Assembly (NCBI GenBank): GCA_035454085.1
Contig: DAOTEJ010000025.1
Coordinates: forward strand, 1-31,772
From: DAOTEJ01 sp035454085
GTDB taxonomy: Bacteria > Pseudomonadota > Gammaproteobacteria > Burkholderiales > Burkholderiaceae_F
DNA length: 31,772 bases
Direction of reading: 5' to 3'
Shown here: piece by piece, positions 14,666-21,875 of the stretch
Layout of the letters: every line of letters starts with the position of its first letter
How positions within the stretch are numbered: position 1 is the first letter of the stretch
The notes under the pieces: model-generated
The model's database searches: none
The model's input: the letters and a program-made list of their open reading frames with translations, nothing else
Told to the model about the DNA's origin: nothing
Made by a program: the position numbers and the translations under genes

Positions 14666-17524
14666 ATGCCCGCCCCGATGACCTCCACTGCGTCCGCTCG
14701 CGCCGCGCTCGCCGAACTGCCCGCGCTGTCGGGCTTCGTGCAGCGCTCGCTGCTCATCGAGGCAGCGGCCGAGCCGGAGCAGGCAGCGCTTCGGCTCGCC
14801 GAACTGGCCAACGCGTCCTGGCCGGCGGCGCGCCTGCGCGCCGAACTCGCGGCCGGACTCGGCTCGGACGAGTCGGCCGCGACGCTGGCCAGCGCGCTGC
14901 GCCGCCTGCGCCGGCGGGTGATGCTCGCGCTGATCGCGCGCGACGCCACCGGCAGCGCCGATCTGGCCGAAGTGGTGGGCACCACCACTGCCCTGGCCGA
15001 GCTTGCCGTGCAGTCGGCGGTGGCGGCGCACGCCCGCGAACTCGCCGCGACGCACGGCGTGCCCACCAGCGCCGCGGGCGTGCCTCAGGACCTGCTCGTG
15101 GTGGGCATGGGCAAGCTGGGCGGCGCCGAGCTCAACGTGTCGTCCGACATCGACCTGATCTTCGTGTACGACGAGGACGGAGACTGCCAGCCGCTGCCCG
15201 GCCACCCGCCGCCGCGGCGCGCGCTGCGCAACCAAGAGTTCTTCGAGCGCCTCGGCCGGCGCGTGATCGGCACGATCTCCGAGGTCACCGCCGAGGGCTT
15301 CGTGTTCCGCGTCGACATGCGCCTGCGCCCCAACGGCGACGCGGGGCCGCTGGTGGTTTCCAACGCCATGCTCGAGGAGTACCTCGTGGTTCAGGGGCGC
15401 GACTGGGAGCGCTTCGCCTGGCTCAAGGGCCGGGTGGTGTCGGCGCCGGTGTTCGCGAGTCCCGCGCAGTTCGATGCCCAGGTGAGCGCGCTGGCCGACC
15501 TGGTGCGGCCCTTCGTGTACCGCAAGTATCTCGACTACGGCGCGATCCAGTCGCTCACCGAACTGCACGCCTTGATCCGCTCCGAGACCGAGCGCCGCGC
15601 CGCGGGGCGCGAGGAGCGGGCGCTCAACGTCAAGCTCGGGCGCGGCGGCATCCGCGAGATCGAGTTCATCGCCCAGACCTTTCAGGTGATGCGCGGTGGA
15701 CGGGAGCTGCGCCTGCGCGGCCGCCAGACCCTGGGCACGCTCGCGGCCATGGCCGAACTCGGGCTGATGCCCGCCGACGAGGCCCGGCGCCTCGGCCAGG
15801 CCTACGTCTTCCTGCGCAACCTGGAGCACGCGCTGCAGTACCTCGACGATGCGCAGACCCACCTCGTGCCGCCGGCGCCCGAGGCGCGCGAGCGCGTGGC
15901 GCGGCTGCTCGGGCGCGCGGTGGACGAGCTCATGGCCGAGCTCGAGGCAACGCGCGAGTTCGTGGCGGGGCGCTTCGACGCGATCTTCCTTGCGCAGTCG
16001 CGCGCCGAGGCCGAGCTCGATGCCCTGCCGACTCCCTGGGAGGAGGCGGGTGCCGACGCGTCCGAACCGCTTGCCGCGCAGCTCGAGGCCCTGGGCTACC
16101 ACGCGCCCCACGAGTCGGCGCAGCGGGTGCTCGCGCTGATGAGCTCGCGCCGCGTGGCGGCCGCCAGCGACGCGGCGCGCGCCCGCCTGACGCGCCTGCT
16201 GCGCCGTGTGCTGCGGCGGGCCAGCGACTACGCCCGCGAGGCGGCCAGCGCGCTCACGCCCGACGAGGTGCTGGCGCGCTTTCTTCGCCTGACCGAGGTG
16301 ATCGCCGGGCGCAGCACCTACATGGCGCTGCTCAACCAGTACCCCCAGGCCGCCACCCGCGTCGGGCGCCTGCTGGCCGCCAGCCGCTGGGCGACCGACT
16401 ACCTGGTGCGTCACCCCATCCTGCTCGACGAGCTGATCGACGAGCGGCTCGCCGACCTCGACAACGCCTCGCCGGTGGACTGGTCGGGCTGGGCCGCCGA
16501 GCTGCGCTCGCAGCTGGCCGAGGCAGTGGGCGACACCGAGCGCCAGATGAACCTGCTGCGCGATGCGCACCACGCCCAGGTCTTCCGCCTGCTGGTGGCC
16601 GACCTCGATGGGCGGCTCACGGTGGAGCGCCTCGCCGACCAGCTCTCGGCGCTGGCCGACGCGGTGCTGGCGATCGTGATCGAGCAGGCCTGGGGCACGA
16701 TCGCGCGCCGCCACTGCGAGGTGCCGCGTTTCGCGGCGATCGCCTACGGCAAGCTCGGCGGCAAGGAACTGGGCTATGCCTCGGACCTCGACCTCATCTA
16801 CCTCTACGACGACGAGGATCCGGCCGCGCCCGAGAACTACGCGCTGCTCGCGCGCCGCATGATGAGCTGGCTCACCACGCAGACCTCCTCGGGCATCCTG
16901 TTCGAGATCGACCTGCGGCTGCGCCCCAACGGCAACGCGGGCCTGGTGGTCTCGTCGTACGCGGCGTTCGCGAAGTATCAGCGCAACGAGGACGGCACCG
17001 GCGCCTGGGCCTGGGAGCATCAGGCCCTGACGCGTGCGCGCTTTGCGGCGGGCGACGCGTCGCTCGGCGCGCGCTTCGAGGCCGAGCGCGCCCACATCCT
17101 CACCCGCGTGCGCGATGCCGCCGGGCTGCGCGACGAAGTGATCAAGATGCGCCGGCGCATGCTCGACGGTCACCCGAACGCGAGCGCGCTGTTCGACCTC
17201 AAGCACGACCGCGGCGGCATGGTCGACATCGAGTTCATCGTCCAGACCCTGGTGCTGCTCCACGCCCACGAGCATCCCGAGCTGGTGCGCAACCTCGGCA
17301 ACATCGCGCTGCTGCGCATGGCGGGCGAGGCGGGGCTGGTGGACGGGGCGCTCGCGCTCACCGTGGCCGATGCCTACCGCCGCTACCGCAAGCTGCAGCA
17401 CGAGTTGCGCCTGAACAGCGACGAGGGGGAGGCGGCGCGCGTCGCCCCCGAGATCGTGCAGCCCGAGGCTGCGGCGGTGCGCGCCCTGTGGCTGGCGGTG
17501 CTGGGCACGGCCGAGCCGCTCTGA
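14666..17524 (+). CDS. glnE: Glutamine synthetase adenylyltransferase/deadenylase
   Basis: The 952-residue bifunctional enzyme adds AMP to, or removes it from, glutamine synthetase under control of PII and glutamine. Two nucleotidyltransferase domains are present. The N-terminal deadenylase site is GMGKLGGAELNVSSDIDLIF with Asp161 and Asp163. The C-terminal adenylyltransferase site is AYGKLGGKELGYASDLDLIY with Asp707 and Asp709. Both GlnD-like regulatory segments are present, including GRGGIREIEFIAQTFQ and DRGGMVDIEFIVQTLVL. The length agrees with E. coli GlnE (946). The ATG at 14666 gives MPAPMTST; the second Met at 14678 is equally possible. The divergent intergenic region with yhdP is about 200 bases and shows no convincing promoter. 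Confidence 0.96.
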   Translation: MPAPMTSTASARAALAELPALSGFVQRSLLIEAAAEPEQAALRLAELANASWPAARLRAELAAGLGSDESAATLASALRRLRRRVMLALIARDATGSADLAEVVGTTTALAELAVQSAVAAHARELAATHGVPTSAAGVPQDLLVVGMGKLGGAELNVSSDIDLIFVYDEDGDCQPLPGHPPPRRALRNQEFFERLGRRVIGTISEVTAEGFVFRVDMRLRPNGDAGPLVVSNAMLEEYLVVQGRDWERFAWLKGRVVSAPVFASPAQFDAQVSALADLVRPFVYRKYLDYGAIQSLTELHALIRSETERRAAGREERALNVKLGRGGIREIEFIAQTFQVMRGGRELRLRGRQTLGTLAAMAELGLMPADEARRLGQAYVFLRNLEHALQYLDDAQTHLVPPAPEARERVARLLGRAVDELMAELEATREFVAGRFDAIFLAQSRAEAELDALPTPWEEAGADASEPLAAQLEALGYHAPHESAQRVLALMSSRRVAAASDAARARLTRLLRRVLRRASDYAREAASALTPDEVLARFLRLTEVIAGRSTYMALLNQYPQAATRVGRLLAASRWATDYLVRHPILLDELIDERLADLDNASPVDWSGWAAELRSQLAEAVGDTERQMNLLRDAHHAQVFRLLVADLDGRLTVERLADQLSALADAVLAIVIEQAWGTIARRHCEVPRFAAIAYGKLGGKELGYASDLDLIYLYDDEDPAAPENYALLARRMMSWLTTQTSSGILFEIDLRLRPNGNAGLVVSSYAAFAKYQRNEDGTGAWAWEHQALTRARFAAGDASLGARFEAERAHILTRVRDAAGLRDEVIKMRRRMLDGHPNASALFDLKHDRGGMVDIEFIVQTLVLLHAHEHPELVRNLGNIALLRMAGEAGLVDGALALTVADAYRRYRKLQHELRLNSDEGEAARVAPEIVQPEAAAVRALWLAVLGTAEPL

Positions 17525-18702
17525 TGCGCGCCGCGCTGCGCTCCCTGCCCGGGACGGTGTGGGTCCTGGGCGCGATCAGCCTGCTCAACGACGCGGCCAG
17601 CGAGCTCGTCTATCCGCTGATCCCGCTCTACCTTGCCACCGTGCTCGCTGCGGGGCCGCGGGCGCTGGGCCTGATCGAGGGCGCGGCCGAGGCGGCCAGC
17701 GCCCTGCTCAAGCTGATCTCGGGTCTGGCCTACGACCGCCACGGACGGGCCAAGCCCTTCGTGGTCACCGGCTACGGACTGGCTGCGCTGGCGCGGCCGC
17801 TGATCGCGCTGGCCGCGGCCTGGCCCGCACTGCTGCTGCTGCGCATGATGGACCGGCTCGGCAAAGGGCTGCGCTCCAGCCCGCGCGACGCGCTGCTCGC
17901 GGCCTCGGTGGATGCGCGCCACCGTGGCCTCGCGTTCGGCGTGCACCGCGCGCTCGACAACGCGGGCGCGGTGATCGGTCCGCTCGCGGCCGCCGCGCTG
18001 CTCGCAGCGCAGGTGCCGATCCGCGACATCCTGTTGTGGACCGCCTTGCCGGGCGCGCTCACCGTGCTGCTTGCGCTCAGCCTGCGCGAGCCGAGGGTGC
18101 CGCCCGCGCCGGCCGCCGTGGGAGCCGACTGGACCTGGCGCGGCCTGCCGCCGGCCTACCGGCGTCTGCTGGCCACCATCGCGGTGTTCACTGCGGGGCA
18201 GGCCTCGAACACCTTCATGCTGCTGCGCGCGACGGACCTGGGCCTGGGCGCAGCACAGGTGGCCCTGTTGTGGGCGCTGGTCTCGGGGGTCTCGACCGTG
18301 CTCGCGGTGCCGCTGTCGGCCTGGTCGGACCGTGTGGGGCGCACGCGCCTGATGATTGCGGGCTGGCTGCTGTATGTCGCGGTCTTCGTGCTGCTCGGCC
18401 AGGCGACCGAGACGCGAGCGCTGTGGGCGGCGGCCGTGCTGATGGGCGTGTACCTGGCCGCCACCGAGGGCGCGGAGCGCGCGCTGATCGCCGACCTCGT
18501 GGCGCCCGGGGCGCGCGGCACGGCCTACGGCTGGTACTACCTCGTCAAGGGACTGCTGCTGCTACCCGCCTCTGCGCTGTTCGGCTTGGTGTGGCACGTG
18601 TGGGGCGCGGGCTGGGCCTTCGGGCTGGGGGCTGTCCTGGTGCTGCTGGCCGCGGGACTGCTGGCGCTCTGGGTGGCGCCCGGGCTGCAAGGCACTCGCT
18701 GA
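17524..18702 (+). CDS. MFS transporter
   Basis: The 392-residue protein has about twelve transmembrane segments in two six-helix halves, as in the major facilitator superfamily. The loop after helix 2 reads GLAYDRHGRAKP, a form of the MFS A-motif, repeated in the second half as AWSDRVGRTRLM. MDRLGKGLRSSPRDALLA and AFGVHRALDNAGAVIGPL identify a branch often annotated as 'MFS transporter' without known substrate. The ATG shares its A with the glnE stop codon (TGATG), so the gene is cotranscribed and translationally coupled with glnE. The downstream neighbour is convergent, and no terminator is visible in the 36 bases between them. Confidence 0.9.
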   Translation: MRAALRSLPGTVWVLGAISLLNDAASELVYPLIPLYLATVLAAGPRALGLIEGAAEAASALLKLISGLAYDRHGRAKPFVVTGYGLAALARPLIALAAAWPALLLLRMMDRLGKGLRSSPRDALLAASVDARHRGLAFGVHRALDNAGAVIGPLAAAALLAAQVPIRDILLWTALPGALTVLLALSLREPRVPPAPAAVGADWTWRGLPPAYRRLLATIAVFTAGQASNTFMLLRATDLGLGAAQVALLWALVSGVSTVLAVPLSAWSDRVGRTRLMIAGWLLYVAVFVLLGQATETRALWAAAVLMGVYLAATEGAERALIADLVAPGARGTAYGWYYLVKGLLLLPASALFGLVWHVWGAGWAFGLGAVLVLLAAGLLALWVAPGLQGTR

Positions 18703-18738
18703 CGGGGCTGCCGGGCGGGTCGCGTCGCGGCGCCGCGC

Positions 18739-19062
18739 TCAGAGCAAGCGCAGCAGGGTGAAGATCCCCATCCCGACCGCCATGGTCACGATCATCGAGC
18801 GCGAGATCACCATCACCGCCACCGCCACCAGGCCGGCGGCGAGCTTCGGGCTGGCCGGATCGAGCACCAGCGCGCCGCCCGCCGTCAGCACCTCGGGCGC
18901 GATCAGCGCCGACAGTGCACAGGCCGGCGCGTAGCGCAGTGCGTGCTGCACGCGCTCGGGCAGCGGGAAGCGTTCGCCCAGCACCAGGAAGGCCGAGCGC
19001 GTGATCACGGTGACCGCGGTGAGGCCCACGATGGCGAGCCAGGCGTAGAGAGAATGGCTCAT
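18739..19062 (-). CDS. azlD: AzlD family branched-chain amino acid exporter subunit
   Basis: This 107-residue membrane protein has four hydrophobic segments and the AzlD signature TVITRSAFLVLGERFPLPERVQ near the N-terminus, followed by ALRYAPACALSALIAPEVL. AzlD/BrnE is the small subunit that works with AzlC/BrnF to export branched-chain amino acids or their analogues (family knowledge). The ATG at 19062 overlaps the azlC stop codon (ATGA), as is usual for this pair. The substrate in this organism is not shown by sequence. Confidence 0.92.
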   Translation of the reverse strand: MSHSLYAWLAIVGLTAVTVITRSAFLVLGERFPLPERVQHALRYAPACALSALIAPEVLTAGGALVLDPASPKLAAGLVAVAVMVISRSMIVTMAVGMGIFTLLRLL

Positions 19063-19814
19063 CGCGCGGCGCGCCCCAGGCGTTCGAGGGCCAGTTCGGT
19101 GCCCATCGCCACGGCGATGCCCACCACCACGGCAGCCACCAGGCCCAGGCGCAGCGGCAGGCCGGCGCCCAGCACCGCCACCGCGGCCGCGGCCAGCGCA
19201 CCGGCCAGTGCCGGGCGCGAGTTGATCATCGGCACGGTGAGCGCGATCAGCGCCAGGATGGCGGCGTAGTCCAGCCCCCATTCGCCGGGCACGGCATGGC
19301 CCAGCAAGATGCCGAGGATCGACATCGTCTGCCACGCCAGCCAGTTGCCTGCGGCCATGCCCAGGAACAGCCACACCTGGTGGGTGGAGCCGCGTTCCTC
19401 GGGGGGCGTGCCCGCAAAGCGCGACAGAAAGAGCGCGAATCCGATGTCGCTCGTCACGTAGCCCAGAGCCAGGCGCCTGGCGAGCGAGAAGCGCTTGAAG
19501 AAGGGCGCGAGGCCCGCCGAGAAGATCACGAAGCGCAGGTTGACCACCGTGGCGGCGAGCCACACCACCCAGAGCGGCGCGCCGGCCGCGATCAGGGGCA
19601 GGGCGGCCAGTTGCGCGCTGCCCGCGAACACCAGCAGGGTCATGCCCAGCGCTTCGGCGGTCGACAAGCCCACCTTGATCATCGCCACGCCGGTGACCAG
19701 GCCCCAGGTGCCGGTGGCAAAGAGCGCGGGCGCCACCGCGCGCAGGCCATCGGCGAAGGACTCGCGGCGCACGCTGGCCGCGGGTTCGTGGCCGAAGAGG
19801 GCGGAGCGCTTCAT
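19059..19814 (-). CDS. azlC: AzlC family branched-chain amino acid exporter
   Basis: The 251-residue membrane protein has the AzlC layout: FADGLRAVAPALFATGTWGLVTG, then the strongly conserved FAGSAQLAALPLI and VVNLRFVIFSAGLAPFF with YVTSDIGFALF. It would be the large subunit of the AzlCD/BrnFE-type exporter with azlD. The ATG at 19814 has no Shine-Dalgarno sequence. Instead it overlaps the stop of a 7-codon frame (19811-19834) that does have a G-rich site before it. A perfect TATAAT on the minus strand at 19976-19971 may be its -10 element, giving a leader of about 150 bases. No Lrp-type gene is adjacent. Confidence 0.93.
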   Translation of the reverse strand: MKRSALFGHEPAASVRRESFADGLRAVAPALFATGTWGLVTGVAMIKVGLSTAEALGMTLLVFAGSAQLAALPLIAAGAPLWVVWLAATVVNLRFVIFSAGLAPFFKRFSLARRLALGYVTSDIGFALFLSRFAGTPPEERGSTHQVWLFLGMAAGNWLAWQTMSILGILLGHAVPGEWGLDYAAILALIALTVPMINSRPALAGALAAAAVAVLGAGLPLRLGLVAAVVVGIAVAMGTELALERLGRAAR

Positions 19815-19834
19815 GGTGTGGTGCGTGCGTGCAT
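19811..19834 (-). other. Possible 7-codon upstream frame coupled to azlC
   Basis: A frame reading MHARTTP starts at an ATG at 19834, preceded by GGGGG with a 2-base gap, and ends in a TGA that overlaps the azlC ATG as ATGA. Since azlC itself lacks a ribosome-binding site, ribosomes ending here could restart at azlC. A frame this short can easily arise by chance, so confidence is low. Confidence 0.3.
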
Positions 19835-19970
19835 CGCCCCCGGGCCGTGGGGCGGCAGCGGTGGGTGCGCGGGGCCGGGGATGGGCGCTCCCGGCGTGAG
19901 GCGGCGTGCGCGGCGCGCGGCCCCGGGAGCGTCGGATGCGAGATGCACGAAGGCGTGTCCTGAGGCGCGG

Positions 19971-19998
19971 ATTATAGGGAGGGCCCCTGCCGTAGAAT
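19971..19998. promoter_or_regulatory. Back-to-back -10 elements between azlC and the zinc-finger gene
   Basis: A perfect TATAAT is found on the minus strand (19976-19971) pointing to azlC. A TAGAAT is found on the plus strand (19993-19998) pointing to the zinc-finger gene. They are separated by 16 bases. No good TTGACA is found at the right distance for either, so both are proposed from the -10 alone. The rest of the 272-base gap between the two start codons holds nothing further that is recognisable. Confidence 0.4.
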
Positions 19999-20086
19999 GC
20001 GCCTCGCTCGCCTCGCGACCTCGGTGCCCTCGAAGCACGGCCGTGCTCGCGAGGCTCTTCACGCAAACACATCGGCTGACCATCGC

Positions 20087-20284
20087 ATGAGCACCACCGA
20101 ACTTCCCGTGGTCGAACTCTCGGCCAAGGACCTGCCCGCCTTCTGCCCCAATCCGGCGATGCCGGTGTGGAACCACCACCCGCGCGTGTTCCTCGACGTG
20201 ACCCAGGGCGGCGAGGCGATGTGCCCGTACTGCGGCACCAAGTACCGCCTCAAGGCGGGCGAAGTGCCCAAGGGCCACCACTGA
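20087..20284 (+). CDS. CHCC-type zinc-finger domain protein
   Basis: The 65-residue protein is a zf-CHCC domain, related to the C-terminal part of mitochondrial complex I subunit NDUFS6. The ligands are Cys20 (AFCPNP), His31 (NHHPRVFLD), Cys46 and Cys49 (MCPYCGTKYRL). Bacterial copies are small stand-alone proteins of unknown role, common in betaproteobacteria, often near ilvE and waaF. Neither of those is present here, but an amino acid exporter is divergent. It is followed after 10 bases by the SnoaL-like gene, so the two are probably cotranscribed. Confidence 0.88.
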   Translation: MSTTELPVVELSAKDLPAFCPNPAMPVWNHHPRVFLDVTQGGEAMCPYCGTKYRLKAGEVPKGHH

Positions 20285-20294
20285 GGCCGGACCC

Positions 20295-20741
20295 GTGCCT
20301 TCGCGCCTGTCCAAGAACCTGCTCCTGAGCTCGCCCACCGAGTGCGAGCAGGCCTTCTACGAGGCCATGGAGAACGCCGATGCCGACGCCATGGCCGAGC
20401 TCTGGCTCGACGACGAGGACGTGTGCTGCGTGCACCCGGGAGGCTCGCGCCTGCTGGGCTACCCCGCGGTGCGCGCCTCGTGGAGCGCGATCCTCGACAA
20501 CGGCGCAGTGCACGTGCGTGCCACGCTCAAGCGCGCGGTCGAGGCCGCCGGGCTCGCCCTGCACAACGTGATCGAGGAGGTGGTCGTGGCCCAGGGCCGC
20601 ACGCAGCGCGTGGTCCAGGTGATCGCCACCAACGCCTACGTCAAGACGCCGGCCGGCTGGAAGATGATCCTGCACCACGCCTCGCCCGTGCCCGAGGGCG
20701 AGGCGGCCGAGGTCGAGGTCCCGCCCGGGCCGCTGCACTGA
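20295..20741 (+). CDS. SnoaL-like / NTF2-fold protein
   Basis: The 148-residue protein has the layout of a nuclear-transport-factor-2-like domain: an N-terminal helix (PTECEQAFYEAMENADADAM) followed by LWLDDEDVCCVHPGGSRLLGY and a curved sheet including VVQVIATNAYVKTPAGWKMILHHAS. The DEDVCCVHPGG motif is typical of a conserved bacterial subgroup that is often annotated as a DUF4440 or SnoaL-like protein. No catalytic assignment can be made. The start is a GTG at 20295, 10 bases after the zinc-finger stop; an upstream ATG in frame is lacking. Confidence 0.82.
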   Translation: MPSRLSKNLLLSSPTECEQAFYEAMENADADAMAELWLDDEDVCCVHPGGSRLLGYPAVRASWSAILDNGAVHVRATLKRAVEAAGLALHNVIEEVVVAQGRTQRVVQVIATNAYVKTPAGWKMILHHASPVPEGEAAEVEVPPGPLH

Positions 20742-20832
20742 GCCGGTGCGGGCGCCACCTGCGCCTGAGGCCGGGCTCCCCACGCCGGATGGCCGGCCGC
20801 GACGGCGCCCATCGCGACGGAACCCCTGAGGC

Positions 20833-21807
20833 ATGACACTCGCCCGCTCCAGTTATCTCGCGCCGACCTGGCTGCCCGGCGGTCACGCGCAGACCATCGT
20901 CGCCGCCAAGCTCGTGCCGCGGCCCGAGGTGCTCTACCGGCGCGAGCGGCTCGAGGCGCCGGACGGCGACTTCGTCGACCTCGACTTCGCGCTGCCCGAG
21001 CCCGCGCAGGCGAACGCGCCGCTGCTCGTGCTCTTTCACGGACTCGAGGGCAGTTCCGGCAGCCACTACGCCCTGGCCCTGATGCGCGCCGCGGCCGACC
21101 GCGGCTGGCGCGGTGTGGTGGTCCACTTCCGCGGGTGCAGCGGCGAGCCCAACCGGCTGCCGCGCGCCTATCACTCGGGCGACAGCGACGAGGCCGACTG
21201 GGTCCTGCGCCGCGTGCACGCGAGCTATCCCGGCGCGGCGCTGCACGCCGTGGGGGTCTCGCTGGGGGGCAACGTGCTCGCCAAGTGGCTGGGCGAGCGC
21301 GCCGAGGACGCGGCCTTCGTCACTGCGGCGGCCTCGATCGGCAGCCCGCTGGATCTGGTGGCCGGCGGCGAGGCGATTTCGCGTGGCTTCAACCGCCTCT
21401 ACACGCGCATGTTCCTTGCCACGCTCAAGCCCAAGGTCACCGAGAAGTTGCGGCGCTTCCCCGGGCTGCTCGACGCGCAGCGCCTGCGGGCGGTGCGCAC
21501 GATGTTCGACTTCGACGACTTCTACACCGCGCCGGTGCACGGCTACGCCGGGGCACTGGACTACTGGACGCGCGCCTCGGGCAAGCCCTGGCTGCCGGGC
21601 GTGCGCGTGCCGCACCTGGTGCTCAATGCGCTCAACGATCCCTTCGTGCCCGCGACGAGCCTGCCGCAGCCGGGGCAGGTGTCGCGCTTCGTGACGCTCG
21701 AGCAGCCGGCACAGGGTGGCCACATCGGCTTTCCGCGCGGAGCGCCGCCGGGTGACCTGGGCTTCCTGCCCGAGCGCGTGCTGGACTTCTTCGAGCGCGG
21801 GCAGTAG
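20833..21807 (+). CDS. YheT family alpha/beta hydrolase
   Basis: The 324-residue protein belongs to the YheT/ABHD1-3 branch of alpha/beta hydrolases. The N-terminal PTWLPGGHAQTI is the family signature. The nucleophile Ser143 lies in GVSLGGN, with Asp269 (NALNDPFV) and His297 (GGHIGFP) completing the triad. HFRGCSGEPN is the conserved segment before the nucleophile elbow. Relatives act as esterases or lipases, but the substrate of bacterial YheT is not settled. GAGG sits just before the ATG. It follows the SnoaL-like gene after 91 bases on the same strand. Confidence 0.93.
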   Translation: MTLARSSYLAPTWLPGGHAQTIVAAKLVPRPEVLYRRERLEAPDGDFVDLDFALPEPAQANAPLLVLFHGLEGSSGSHYALALMRAAADRGWRGVVVHFRGCSGEPNRLPRAYHSGDSDEADWVLRRVHASYPGAALHAVGVSLGGNVLAKWLGERAEDAAFVTAAASIGSPLDLVAGGEAISRGFNRLYTRMFLATLKPKVTEKLRRFPGLLDAQRLRAVRTMFDFDDFYTAPVHGYAGALDYWTRASGKPWLPGVRVPHLVLNALNDPFVPATSLPQPGQVSRFVTLEQPAQGGHIGFPRGAPPGDLGFLPERVLDFFERGQ

Positions 21808-21826
21808 GGCTCGCGCGGCCGTCCGG

Positions 21827-21856
21827 AAACGAAACGGGCCGCCCGAGGGCGGCCCG
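21827..21856 (-). terminator. Intrinsic terminator after the lipoprotein gene
   Basis: A perfect 9-bp stem CGGGCCGCC / GGCGGCCCG with a 4-base loop (21835-21856) lies between the convergent YheT and lipoprotein genes. On the minus strand it is followed by TTTCGTTTCC, so it should terminate the lipoprotein transcript. On the plus strand no T tract follows, but the hairpin could still mark the 3' end of the YheT transcript. Confidence 0.72.
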
Positions 21857-21875
21857 CGATCGACCTCGACTCGGC

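Noticed and set aside
14465..17401. Open frame continuing upstream of yhdP on the minus strand for almost 3 kb
   Set aside because: It is antisense to glnE, which has both catalytic domains intact; the frame is rich in Arg, His and Gln in the pattern of high-GC shadow frames and has no recognisable domain.
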